Made by a program: the position numbers and the translations under genes. 64,000 nucleotides of DNA from Maribacter sp. HTCC2170 (lineage in GTDB: Bacteria > Bacteroidota > Bacteroidia > Flavobacteriales > Flavobacteriaceae): positions 2,043,501 through 2,107,500 of the forward strand of contig NC_014472.1 of assembly GCF_000153165.2 (NCBI RefSeq), written 5' to 3'. How positions within the stretch are numbered: position 1 is the first letter of the stretch; every line of letters begins with the position of its first letter. Shown in pieces: positions 1 to 8,581 of the stretch. Below the pieces are notes generated by a model. That model had not been told where the DNA came from, did no database searches, and worked only from the letters and a program-made list of their open reading frames with translations.

Positions 1-612
1 GACTTTGGCGATTTCCAAGATATTAAAAGTTAAAGCCCCACCATCAGCATTAGAGTTGAAATAAATCCCTAAAATGGCAACCAGAAGAACGGCTGAAGCA
101 CCCATCAACATCAAGGTTAATTTCATCGCCGAATATTCTTTGGGACCAGTTCCCCAAATGCCAATCAATAAATACATGGGAATCACAGCAATTTCAAAAA
201 ACACGAACATGGTGAACAGATCAAGGGAAATAAAGAAACCGTAAACACCTATTGAAAGGACTATTAAAGAAACAAAAAACTCTTTCGGAAGATCATTCAT
301 TTTCCAAGAAATGAATACCCCAGCCAAAACAACAATCGCAGTCAATAATAAGAGGGCCACTGAAATACCATCTACACCTATATTGTAATGAATGTTAAAA
401 TCCTTGAACCAGACCACATCTTTGGTGAATACCATGATGTCATTATTCACGGCCTTTTCTTTGAAATAGACAAATACTAAATTGATGGCCATACCTAACT
501 GTACAAGACTCCCAATCATCGAAACAATACGTGCTTGTTTCAAACCTTTGGTAAAGACCAAGGCGATGATGGTCAATATTGGTACAGTTATAAAGAGTGT
601 TAGAATATCCAT
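1..612 (-). CDS. nuoM: NADH-quinone oxidoreductase subunit M, N-terminal part (cut by window edge)
   Basis: The reading frame opens with ATG at 612 (MDILTLFITVPILTI) and runs off the left edge without a stop, giving about 204 residues. The visible part is a chain of hydrophobic segments typical of the Mrp-antiporter-like proton-pumping subunits of complex I. It starts 9 bp after the stop of nuoL and is the last visible gene of the leftward run. NuoM forms one of the proton channels in the membrane arm. The identification rests on gene order plus the hydrophobic pattern; nuoN would be expected beyond the edge. Confidence 0.88.
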   Translation of the reverse strand, partial: MDILTLFITVPILTIIALVFTKGLKQARIVSMIGSLVQLGMAINLVFVYFKEKAVNNDIMVFTKDVVWFKDFNIHYNIGVDGISVALLLLTAIVVLAGVFISWKMNDLPKEFFVSLIVLSIGVYGFFISLDLFTMFVFFEIAVIPMYLLIGIWGTGPKEYSAMKLTLMLMGASAVLLVAILGIYFNSNADGGALTFNILEIAKV

Positions 613-621
613 TTCAAATTT

Positions 622-2541
622 TTAATTCGTCCAGAAATAAATAAATACTAAGGCTATGACCACTATTCCTGCAATAAATGCGTATGCATAGTCTTGCACC
701 TTTCCAGATTGCAGTCCTTTTATTTTCTCTGAGGTCAGTACCGTTTTGTTTCCAATCCCCACCATTGTACCATCAACATATTTCTTATCAAATTTGGCAA
801 TCGGAGCTGAAACTCGGTTGAACAATATTTTTTTGGTCACAAAAAGATAAATCTCATCGAAATAGAACTTATCACTGGTCCATTGATACAAGGGCCCAAA
901 GAAATTCGCCATCTTATCTGCCAGATTGTTTTCCTTTTTATAGAATACCCAGGCTAGTACAATACCAATCAGTCCAACTCCCACTGCGATAGCTGCCAAA
1001 GGATAATTCAAGTGAGCCTCAAAACCTACTTTATCTGCGGAAACAAATTCACTGAAAGGGATAAACCCTCCAACTATACTCAATAATGCGAGAAACATTA
1101 AGGGAAATGTCATAGATATTGGCGATTCATGTGGTTTATGCTCATATTTTGTGTCTTTTCCCCAGAAAATGCCAAAGTAAATCCTGAACATATAAAAGGC
1201 GGTAAGACCAGCTACCAAGATTCCGACAGTGTAAATCAATTTATTATGTTCAAAAGCTGCGACCAATATTTCGTCTTTACTAAAGAATCCTGAAAAAGGA
1301 GGAACACCAGCTATAGCCAAAGCTGCTATCAAAAATGTAATGTTGGTAATAGGCATGTATTTTCGTAAACCACCCATGTCTTTTAGATAATTACTGTGCA
1401 CAGCATGAATTACTGAACCTGCACATAGGAATAATAACGCCTTGAACATGGCGTGGGTAAATAAATGGAACATTGAGGCCATATACCCAAGCCCTTCATG
1501 ACCTTCATAACCTGAAACGCCCAATGCCAACATCATATAACCTAACTGTGACATGGTTGAAAATGCTAGTACACGTTTAATATCAGTCTGGGTGATGGCA
1601 ATTATGGCAGCGAACAGGGATGAAAAGGCACCGACATAAGCGACAATATTTAGGGCAAACCCATCTTCAACAAAATAGAACATAGGGAATAATCTGGCTA
1701 CTAAAAATACACCTGCAACTACCATGGTCGCGGCGTGGATTAATGCTGAAACGGGAGTAGGACCCTCCATCGCATCAGGCAACCAAATGTGTAATGGGAA
1801 CATTGCAGATTTACCCGCACCTCCTATGAATATGAGTATCAAGGCCCATGTTAGAACTGACAATCCCATAAATGAAGTTGATGCCCAATTAAGAATGGCA
1901 TTTCCTTCCGGATTGTTCAAGGTTTCAAAATCATAGGTTCCGGTGTAATAACCCATTATCAATATACCTACTAGGAATCCTAAATCTGCAAAACGAGTTA
2001 CAATGAAAGCTTTTTTGGCTGCAGAAACCGCAGATGGTTTTGTATAATAGTACCCAATCAATAAGTAGGAGGAAACCCCCACCAATTCCCAGAAAATATA
2101 GATTTGAAAGAGGTTGGTTGCCAATACCAATCCGTACATTGAAAAAGAGAACAGACCCAGAAAGGCAAAAAATTTGGTATACCCATCATCACCTTTCATA
2201 TAACCTCTGCTATATATATGAACCATTAAAGAAACTATGGAAACCACAATAAGCATCATCACAGATATTGGGTCTATTTGTATTCCCATATCAATGGCCA
2301 GGGTGTCGGTGAAATTCATCCAAACCGTTTTTTCCACAAAAGTTTGATAAGCGCCATCGGTTTTACCATTAACAAAGAAGTACTGGTAGGCTGTATTGAT
2401 TGACAATAATGTAGATATCAAAAGTCCTGCAACACCAATATATCCTGAAATACTAGGTTTGATTTTTTTATTGAATATTCCCAAAAGCAGGAATACTGCA
2501 AAAGGAATCAAGGGAATCAATATAATAGTACTAAAGTTCAT
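622..2541 (-). CDS. nuoL: NADH-quinone oxidoreductase subunit L
   Basis: The 639-residue integral membrane protein is close in length to E. coli NuoL (613). It has the family features: an N-terminal run of helices, the antiporter core around residues 130-350 (including GVSSYLLIGYYY and the segment with HIWLPDAMEGPTPVSALIHA), and a C-terminal extension with the long lateral helix and a final helix. NuoL is the distal proton-pumping subunit of complex I. It lies 11 bp after nuoK and 9 bp before nuoM, so co-transcription is almost certain. Nothing in the sequence suggests damage. Confidence 0.97.
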   Translation of the reverse strand: MNFSTIILIPLIPFAVFLLLGIFNKKIKPSISGYIGVAGLLISTLLSINTAYQYFFVNGKTDGAYQTFVEKTVWMNFTDTLAIDMGIQIDPISVMMLIVVSIVSLMVHIYSRGYMKGDDGYTKFFAFLGLFSFSMYGLVLATNLFQIYIFWELVGVSSYLLIGYYYTKPSAVSAAKKAFIVTRFADLGFLVGILIMGYYTGTYDFETLNNPEGNAILNWASTSFMGLSVLTWALILIFIGGAGKSAMFPLHIWLPDAMEGPTPVSALIHAATMVVAGVFLVARLFPMFYFVEDGFALNIVAYVGAFSSLFAAIIAITQTDIKRVLAFSTMSQLGYMMLALGVSGYEGHEGLGYMASMFHLFTHAMFKALLFLCAGSVIHAVHSNYLKDMGGLRKYMPITNITFLIAALAIAGVPPFSGFFSKDEILVAAFEHNKLIYTVGILVAGLTAFYMFRIYFGIFWGKDTKYEHKPHESPISMTFPLMFLALLSIVGGFIPFSEFVSADKVGFEAHLNYPLAAIAVGVGLIGIVLAWVFYKKENNLADKMANFFGPLYQWTSDKFYFDEIYLFVTKKILFNRVSAPIAKFDKKYVDGTMVGIGNKTVLTSEKIKGLQSGKVQDYAYAFIAGIVVIALVFIYFWTN

Positions 2542-2552
2542 TTCTTCAGAAT

Positions 2553-2870
2553 TTAGTGTTTCATGGTTTCAATATCTTTTACTTCAACTGAACTAATCTG
2601 TCTATATAGCCCTATTATGATTGAGACAGCCAAAGCCGTTTCTGCAGCTGCAACTGCAATGATGAATAATGAAAATAGTGCTCCCTGAAGCATATCTGGA
2701 TATAAATATTTATTGATGATTACAAAGTTCACAATAGAGGCATTCAAAATCAGCTCCACCGAAATCAAGATTGAAATCAAGTTTTTTCGTGTTATAAAAC
2801 CATATATACCAATAAAAAACAGAATCGAGGTTACTGTTAGGATCTCATAAATGCTAATTCCTGGAATCAT
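2553..2870 (-). CDS. nuoK: NADH-quinone oxidoreductase subunit K
   Basis: A 105-residue protein with three hydrophobic helices, the usual size and fold of NuoK. The conserved acidic residues within the helices are visible (Glu in SVELILNASIV and in AAAETALAVSI); these are part of the proton path in the family. Its start overlaps the stop of nuoJ by 4 bp (ATGA type), which points to translational coupling. It sits in the membrane arm between NuoJ and NuoN. Confidence 0.97.
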   Translation of the reverse strand: MIPGISIYEILTVTSILFFIGIYGFITRKNLISILISVELILNASIVNFVIINKYLYPDMLQGALFSLFIIAVAAAETALAVSIIIGLYRQISSVEVKDIETMKH

Positions 2871-3391
2871 ACCGTTTCGTTATTTTTATCAGTTAATTTT
2901 TTCCCTTTTGCAATAATGATTGCCCCAATCATGGCTGCTAAAAGTAAAACACTGATTACTTCGAACGGCAAAATAAATCCGCCTTCCCCATAACTTAATA
3001 ATTTGGCTCCTATGTCTGCAGTTGTTGTGGTCAAGGCGTTTTCGACTACATTGAATTCGTGACCGTAAATAGTGGTCAAGAACACTCCCAGACCTAATAA
3101 ACAAGCTACTGCAGTAAGAATCTGTTTTGAAGTTTTTGCAATTTCCAATTCCATCTCAATGTGATGAACAAGCAAAACAGAGAATATGATCAGTACAATA
3201 ATACCACCCGCGTATACCGTAAGTTGAATCGCTGCCAAAAAATTATAGTCAATCAAGAAATAAATCCCAGCGATTCCGCAGAGTACAAACAACAAATAAA
3301 TGACCGACCGTAACATTTTCCGGCTGGTGACCGAAGCAATTGCGAAGACAATCATTATAATTGCTAAAACGTAAAAAATTATTCTTTCCAT
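2867..3391 (-). CDS. nuoJ: NADH-quinone oxidoreductase subunit J
   Basis: A 174-residue protein with five hydrophobic segments, including the glycine-rich helix (LTVYAGGIIVLIIFSVLL) that corresponds to the flexible TM3 of NuoJ near the quinone site. It starts 4 bp after nuoI ends and overlaps nuoK. Its role is in the membrane arm of complex I, linking quinone chemistry with the pumping subunits. Confidence 0.96.
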   Translation of the reverse strand: MERIIFYVLAIIMIVFAIASVTSRKMLRSVIYLLFVLCGIAGIYFLIDYNFLAAIQLTVYAGGIIVLIIFSVLLVHHIEMELEIAKTSKQILTAVACLLGLGVFLTTIYGHEFNVVENALTTTTADIGAKLLSYGEGGFILPFEVISVLLLAAMIGAIIIAKGKKLTDKNNETV

Positions 3392-3395
3392 TTTC

Positions 3396-3872
3396 TTAAT
3401 CTTCTACTCCTGGTAATAATTTAGAGCCTGGTTTATTCAATACTCGTGTAAGAGCCGTTCTGTCATAGACCGAATTTTCAAAATTTTGCCCCCATTTTAT
3501 GGCATCCGTTGGACAAACGTCAATACAGAGCCCACACATGGTACACATACTTAAATGGTATACAAACTGATCTATTTTCTTTTTCTTTTTGCCGGTTTCT
3601 TCATCAATTCCTCTGTCCCAGATAATTTCAATGGTACCATTTGGGCAAGCAATCTCACATTTTTGGCAACCCGTACATCGGTGCCTGTTCTCTTCATCAT
3701 GCGGCATAATTACTTCACCACGAAACCGGTCGAACATTTTCAACGTTTCCCGATTATCTGGATATTGTTGGGTTATGGCCCCTTTCCTGGAATGTAGAAA
3801 GTACTTTCCAGTAACACTCATACCGGTCAGGAGTGTTTTAATGCCTTTAAAAATGTCTGAAAAATAGCTCAT
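3396..3872 (-). CDS. nuoI: NADH-quinone oxidoreductase subunit I, 2x[4Fe-4S]
   Basis: A 158-residue ferredoxin-like subunit with two complete tetracysteine motifs: Cys66, 69, 72, 76 and Cys110, 113, 116, 120, each ending in CP. These bind clusters N6a and N6b, which pass electrons to NuoB. It is preceded by nuoH (4 bp gap) and followed by nuoJ (4 bp gap). Because nuoEFG are missing from this cluster, NuoI is one of the candidate surfaces where a soluble ferredoxin could donate electrons; that is inference. Confidence 0.97.
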   Translation of the reverse strand: MSYFSDIFKGIKTLLTGMSVTGKYFLHSRKGAITQQYPDNRETLKMFDRFRGEVIMPHDEENRHRCTGCQKCEIACPNGTIEIIWDRGIDEETGKKKKKIDQFVYHLSMCTMCGLCIDVCPTDAIKWGQNFENSVYDRTALTRVLNKPGSKLLPGVED

Positions 3873-3876
3873 AGCA

Positions 3877-4941
3877 TTAAAATCGTATTATTAGGTTTTG
3901 CCAAACAATTAAGGCCATTATTACTAAATTCATCAGATTCAATGGAAGTAAGTATTTCCATTCCAAAGTCAATAACTGATCTACACGCAGTCTAGGGAAT
4001 GTCCACCTAAACCACATCATCAAGAAAACCAAAAACATAGTCTTGGCCAAAAACCAGAACACCCCTAGAATTGGAATAGATTCCGTGATTCCAAATGGAG
4101 ATAACCATGCTCCAAAAAATACTGTGGTCGCTATGGCCGCAATAATGAACATGTTAATGAATTCTGCCAAAAAGAAATAAGCGAATTTCATACCCGAGTA
4201 TTCAGTGTGAAAACCGGCACCTAATTCAGATTCTGCTTCGGCCATATCAAAAGGAGCCCTGTTAGTTTCTGCGGTACCTGCAATCATATATATCATAAAG
4301 GCAATTATAGCAGGAATGTGCCCCTGAACAATCAACCATCCACTTTTCTGAACCTCAACAATTTCGGAAAGCTGAAGAGAGCCAGTAATTAAAACCATTG
4401 TGAGCAGTGATAATCCTATTGACAATTCATAACTTATGGTCTGAACACCACTACGCATAGCCCCGATCAAAGCAAATTTGTTATTACTGCTCCATCCTCC
4501 CAGCAGAATTCCAATAACACCTATTGAGGAAATTGCGATGAGGAATAAGATTCCTATATTAATGTCAAATGCTTGAAAGTCTTGGGTAAAAGGGATTACA
4601 GCCAATGCCATTAAAGCCGTGATAATCACAAAATAAGGCGCCAGATTGTACAAAAACTTATCTGCCTTTACAGTCCCTGTAAGCTCCTTGGATACTAATT
4701 TAAGAGCGTCGGCCATAGTTTGTAACAACCCTTGAAAACCAACTCTATTTGGTCCTATTCTCAATTGAAACCAAGCGGCAACCCTACGCTCTATCAATAC
4801 CAAAAACAAACCTGCAACAGCAAAAACTGCTAGATAAACCAGTGCAATCAATACCATTTCAACCACGTAGGCGACATTTTCGGACATTACGCTGTAAAGC
4901 CAATCATGAATACCTCTTGTTATGCTAAATGCTCTTATCAT
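3877..4941 (-). CDS. nuoH: NADH-quinone oxidoreductase subunit H
   Basis: A membrane protein of 354 residues with about eight helices and NuoH signatures such as ERRVAAWFQLRIGPNRVG and APFDMAEAESELGAGFHTEY, which line the quinone chamber. The chosen start is ATG at 4941 (MIRAFSITRG), 4 bp after nuoD ends; a TTG at 4956 would extend the protein by five residues into nuoD and is less likely. It follows nuoD directly, where most bacterial clusters carry nuoE, nuoF and nuoG. Confidence 0.96.
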   Translation of the reverse strand: MIRAFSITRGIHDWLYSVMSENVAYVVEMVLIALVYLAVFAVAGLFLVLIERRVAAWFQLRIGPNRVGFQGLLQTMADALKLVSKELTGTVKADKFLYNLAPYFVIITALMALAVIPFTQDFQAFDINIGILFLIAISSIGVIGILLGGWSSNNKFALIGAMRSGVQTISYELSIGLSLLTMVLITGSLQLSEIVEVQKSGWLIVQGHIPAIIAFMIYMIAGTAETNRAPFDMAEAESELGAGFHTEYSGMKFAYFFLAEFINMFIIAAIATTVFFGAWLSPFGITESIPILGVFWFLAKTMFLVFLMMWFRWTFPRLRVDQLLTLEWKYLLPLNLMNLVIMALIVWQNLIIRF

Positions 4942-4945
4942 TGTA

Positions 4946-6067
4946 TTATCTGTCAATATCAGGAATTACAAGGTCCAGTGTCGCCATGGTTGCCACCAAA
5001 TCACCAATCTTACCGCCAACAGCTATATGGTTCAGCAAGGACAGATTTGAGAATCCGGGTGAGCGGAATTTCAATCGATATGGATTTTTAGTCCCTGTAC
5101 TTATTATATATACCCCTAGTTCTCCTCTGGCTGTTTCAACTCTTTGGTAAAACTCTCCTTTAGGTAATTTTATGACCGCTTTGGTGTCTACACGAAATTC
5201 CCCTTCAGGTATGTTATCTATTAATTGTTCGATGATGGACATAGATTCCCACATTTCCTGAATACGCACTTGATAACGGGCAAAAGTGTCGCCCTCTGTA
5301 TTAAGCGCTTCGTTGAACGTTACCTTATCCAAAGCACTATACGGGTGATGCTTTCTAACATCGCAAGAATATCCAGAAGCTCTTCCAACAGGACCAGATG
5401 CACCAAATGAGATGGCATCTTCTTTGGTCAATATCCCCACTCCCTTGGTTCTTTTATGAAAAATGACATTCCCGGTCAACAATCTATCGTATTCAGGAAG
5501 TTTGGTCTTAAAATGAGCAATAAAATCCTTGACCCTTTTAATAAAATTAGGATGAATATCGAACATTAATCCACCTGGAACGTTATAATTCATTGTCAAA
5601 CGTGCTCCACAGGTTTCCTCAAAAATATCGTTAATCATTTCTCGGTCCCTAAAGCCATAAAAATATGTGGTCAGTGCACCAACATCCATTCCCATAACTC
5701 CCCACCATAAACAATGGGAAGAAATTCGTGTCAATTCCCCTATAATGGTACGTATAACTTTAACACGATCTGGGACTTCAAGTTCGAGGGCGTTTTCCAC
5801 AGCTAAGCAGACCGCTTCATTATTTATGTTTGAGGATAGATAATCCATTCGATCCGTAAGATGAACTATTTGTTGATAGCTATCCCGTTCGCACATTTTT
5901 TCGATGGATCTATGTATATACCCTAAATCTGGCTCAACTTTTTTGATTATCTCACCATCAATGGTCAATAAAAGACGTAGAACACCATGTGTGGCAGGGT
6001 GCTGAGGTCCCATATTGATGAAATATTCCTCAGATTTAAAGTTGTTCGCTACAGTAGTTGTTTCCAT
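4946..6067 (-). CDS. nuoD: NADH-quinone oxidoreductase subunit D (49 kDa)
   Basis: A 373-residue subunit related to the large subunit of [NiFe] hydrogenases. It contains the motif around MGPQHPATHGVLR near residue 19 and the conserved blocks GYIHRSIEKM and ELTRISSHCLWWG, which form the quinone-reducing site with NuoB. NuoC and NuoD are separate genes here, unlike the NuoCD fusion of E. coli. It starts 6 bp after the stop of nuoC. The C-terminus (DLVIPDIDR) is intact. Confidence 0.97.
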   Translation of the reverse strand: METTTVANNFKSEEYFINMGPQHPATHGVLRLLLTIDGEIIKKVEPDLGYIHRSIEKMCERDSYQQIVHLTDRMDYLSSNINNEAVCLAVENALELEVPDRVKVIRTIIGELTRISSHCLWWGVMGMDVGALTTYFYGFRDREMINDIFEETCGARLTMNYNVPGGLMFDIHPNFIKRVKDFIAHFKTKLPEYDRLLTGNVIFHKRTKGVGILTKEDAISFGASGPVGRASGYSCDVRKHHPYSALDKVTFNEALNTEGDTFARYQVRIQEMWESMSIIEQLIDNIPEGEFRVDTKAVIKLPKGEFYQRVETARGELGVYIISTGTKNPYRLKFRSPGFSNLSLLNHIAVGGKIGDLVATMATLDLVIPDIDR

Positions 6068-6073
6068 GGTCAG

Positions 6074-6634
6074 TTATTTGATAACCATATTTATTTCGTC
6101 TTCATAATCCTTTCTCAATGGGAATCCGTCCCATTCATCGGTCAAGAATAGTCTTTTCAAATTAGGATGATTATTGAATTTTATGCCAAAAAAGTCATAT
6201 ACCTCGCGTTCGTGAAACTCAGCAGTCATCCATATATCACAAACAGAATCTAGAGTAGGGTTCTCCCTATCAGATGTTTTTACTTTTATCACTATGCTAT
6301 GCCTGTGAGTGGTCGACTCCAAATGATATACGACCCCCAAATCAGTTCCCCAGTCTACGCCTGATAAGCAAAACAGATAATCAAAATGGGTATTTTGATC
6401 AATCTTCAATTGAGTCATCAAGTAATAAAACTGTTCGGGTTGAACTGTAATGTTCAAGAATTGGGAACCTTCTACACTGAATTCTAAAAGACTGGGATTA
6501 ACTACTTTTACAGGTGTTGTTTTTTCTTCTGAATTCTCATCTGCGTCAGAAGCTTCCACTTGATTGGATTCCTTTTCAACATCTGGATTTGGATACCAGC
6601 TACTTATTAGTTCTTGTAATTCTTGGTTGGTCAT
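6074..6634 (-). CDS. nuoC: NADH-quinone oxidoreductase subunit C (30 kDa)
   Basis: The C-terminal part carries the family signature (REVYDFFGIKFNNHPNLKR, then DEWDGFPLRKDY). With the start at ATG 6634 (MTNQELQEL) the protein has 186 residues and begins 19 bp after nuoB. ATGs at 6667 and 6679 in the same frame would overlap nuoB and cannot be excluded. Residues about 17-42 form a low-complexity, very acidic stretch rich in Glu, Asp and Ser between the first helix and the folded domain, which is unusual for NuoC. Confidence 0.93.
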   Translation of the reverse strand: MTNQELQELISSWYPNPDVEKESNQVEASDADENSEEKTTPVKVVNPSLLEFSVEGSQFLNITVQPEQFYYLMTQLKIDQNTHFDYLFCLSGVDWGTDLGVVYHLESTTHRHSIVIKVKTSDRENPTLDSVCDIWMTAEFHEREVYDFFGIKFNNHPNLKRLFLTDEWDGFPLRKDYEDEINMVIK

Positions 6635-6653
6635 AATTTCTTCGTCTAAATCA

Positions 6654-7211
6654 TCATAGTCCTTCATCAAACCCTTCAATAGGATTCTTTTTATTTTTCA
6701 TGCTCTCGGTGCGTATCTTGTCCTGCAACATTAACATGCCTTCCAAAAGTGCTTCTGGTCGCGGAGGGCATCCAGGCACATAAACATCTACCGGAATTAC
6801 ATGATCAGCTCCTTTTACCACCGAATAGGTGTTATAGAAAAATGGTCCTCCAGAAATGGCACAAGCGCCCATCGCAATTACGTATCTAGGCTCTGCCATT
6901 TGGTCGTACAAACGCCTTAAAACAGGTGCCATTTTATTCACAATGGTCCCTGCGATAATAATTAAATCAGCTTGTCGTGGGGAGGGTCTGGCCACTTCAA
7001 ATCCAAATCGGGAATAATCATGTCTTGCCGCTCCAGTCTGCATCATTTCGATGGCGCAACAGCTAGTTCCAAAATATAATGACCAAAGTGAATTGGAGCG
7101 TCCCCAATTTATAATTTTATCCAACGAGGTGACGATGACATTTGCACCATTGCCCGCCGGAATAACCTTTCCTGGAAAATCTTCAGGTATTTCTGGTTTG
7201 TCTATTCCCAT
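6654..7211 (-). CDS. nuoB: NADH-quinone oxidoreductase subunit B, [4Fe-4S] N2
   Basis: This subunit holds cluster N2, the last electron carrier before quinone. The ligand motifs are visible: the double cysteine in [11 protein letters not shown], the cysteine in [10 protein letters not shown] and that in [14 protein letters not shown]. The start at 7211 ([12 protein letters not shown], 185 residues) overlaps the nuoA stop by 10 bp; an in-frame ATG at 7232 would add seven residues. It belongs to the connecting arm together with NuoC, D and I. Confidence 0.95.
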   Translation of the reverse strand: MGIDKPEIPEDFPGKVIPAGNGANVIVTSLDKIINWGRSNSLWSLYFGTSCCAIEMMQTGAARHDYSRFGFEVARPSPRQADLIIIAGTIVNKMAPVLRRLYDQMAEPRYVIAMGACAISGGPFFYNTYSVVKGADHVIPVDVYVPGCPPRPEALLEGMLMLQDKIRTESMKNKKNPIEGFDEGL

Positions 7212-7552
7212 TTTAAAGCTCCTTTCTTCCATGCATAAAGTAATCCCAATCCCAAAATCACTAGAAAGATGAGGACTTCAATAAATGCGATTGCCCCAAA
7301 ATCCTTGAACACTACTGCCCAAGGTATCAAGAACGCAACTTCTACATCAAAAATCAAAAACAAAATGGCAAATAAATAATAGCCAACCTTAAATTGCACC
7401 CAAGTAGGCCCAATGGTCTTCATACCACTTTCATAAGGTTCTCTTTTTGAAGGATTATCGGATTTGTGCGAGATTAAATTTGATAAAAAATTTGCTCCAG
7501 CTACCAATACAATTCCAGCAATGAGAAATACAATAATTGCTTCTGATCCCAT
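7202..7552 (-). CDS. nuoA: NADH-quinone oxidoreductase subunit A
   Basis: A 116-residue protein with three transmembrane helices and the conserved loop [21 protein letters not shown] followed by [15 protein letters not shown], both diagnostic of NuoA. It lies 16 bp after the stop of korB, with no terminator between them, so it is probably transcribed from the same promoter as korA-korB. It anchors the peripheral arm near NuoH. Confidence 0.96.
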   Translation of the reverse strand: MGSEAIIVFLIAGIVLVAGANFLSNLISHKSDNPSKREPYESGMKTIGPTWVQFKVGYYLFAILFLIFDVEVAFLIPWAVVFKDFGAIAFIEVLIFLVILGLGLLYAWKKGALKWE

Positions 7553-7568
7553 ATAGTATTTCTATAAT

Positions 7569-8579
7569 TTAAAATACATTATAAATATCACCCGAAAAGA
7601 ATAAATCGTCGGTTTTGGAAAAATTTGAATTTGCTTTTACCTGTTCGGTAAGTGCATCTTCTCTTTCTTCAAGAGTAACATCATCAAAACTTCTAATAAT
7701 ACCAGTAACCATTGGGTATTCGGAGCGAACCAACATTTGATGTAATGTTGGGTCTTCTTCCTTGGCATTATGAACCAATAAATCTTCTTCTTTTATTCCG
7801 TCTTCTCCAATGGTAACGACTTCAAGCTTGAGCCCATTTAGAACCAAACCTTTGTCACGTTGTTTTCCGAAAATCATCGGTTTTCCGTGTTCAACAAAAA
7901 GCTGCCGATCTTCCCGTACTGCCTTATCGGTGAATTTTGTATAACAACCATCGTTGAAAATAGGACAGTTTTGTAAAACTTCTATCAAAGAAGTTCCTTT
8001 GAATTTTTCAGAATCTATGAATATTTGGGTCATTTCTTTTGGGGTATTCCCCGAAATTCTCGCAAAGAATCTAGCTTGTGCCCCTAATGCCAATTCACCC
8101 GCAGAAAATGGTGGTTGGGTGTTTCCATAAGGAGATGATTTTGTTTTTTGACCAACTAATGAGGTTGGTGAAAACTGTCCCTTGGTCAGGCCGTAAATTT
8201 CATTGTTGAACAAAACAACATTCAGGTCAAGATTTCTTCGCAATACGTGAATAAAATGATTACCACCTATGGCCATTGAATCCCCATCACCTGTAATCAC
8301 CCAAACACTTAAATCTGGATTGGCCAATTTTACTCCAGAAGCAATTGCCGGGGCTCTACCATGAATACTATGCATACCGTAAGTATCCATATAATATGGG
8401 AATCTGGAAGAACACCCTATTCCTGAAATAAAGACCACATCTTCTTTTTTGACCCCCATTTCGGGAAGTGCTTTTTGCATTGCACGTAAAATAACGTAGT
8501 CATCACAGCCTGGGCACCATCTAACTTCCTGGTCACTGGCAAAATCTTTATATGTATATTCTTTTACTGCTGCTTCCAT
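7569..8579 (-). CDS. korB: 2-oxoacid (2-oxoglutarate):ferredoxin oxidoreductase, beta subunit
   Basis: A 336-residue thiamine-diphosphate-binding subunit. It has a CPGC motif at residues 22-25, the TPP/Mg motif beginning GDGDS at 97 and ending with NNEIYGLTKGQ near 125-135. It catalyses oxidative decarboxylation of a 2-oxoacid with transfer of electrons to ferredoxin. The gene starts 2 bp after korA and ends 16 bp before nuoA. The size and domain order fit the two-subunit 2-oxoglutarate type; a preference for another 2-oxoacid cannot be excluded by eye. Confidence 0.93.
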   Translation of the reverse strand: MEAAVKEYTYKDFASDQEVRWCPGCDDYVILRAMQKALPEMGVKKEDVVFISGIGCSSRFPYYMDTYGMHSIHGRAPAIASGVKLANPDLSVWVITGDGDSMAIGGNHFIHVLRRNLDLNVVLFNNEIYGLTKGQFSPTSLVGQKTKSSPYGNTQPPFSAGELALGAQARFFARISGNTPKEMTQIFIDSEKFKGTSLIEVLQNCPIFNDGCYTKFTDKAVREDRQLFVEHGKPMIFGKQRDKGLVLNGLKLEVVTIGEDGIKEEDLLVHNAKEEDPTLHQMLVRSEYPMVTGIIRSFDDVTLEEREDALTEQVKANSNFSKTDDLFFSGDIYNVF

Positions 8580-8581
8580 AA

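Noticed and set aside
4942-4956. TTG start for nuoH at 4956
   Set aside because: It overlaps nuoD and adds five residues; the ATG at 4941 gives normal spacing and a standard N-terminus.
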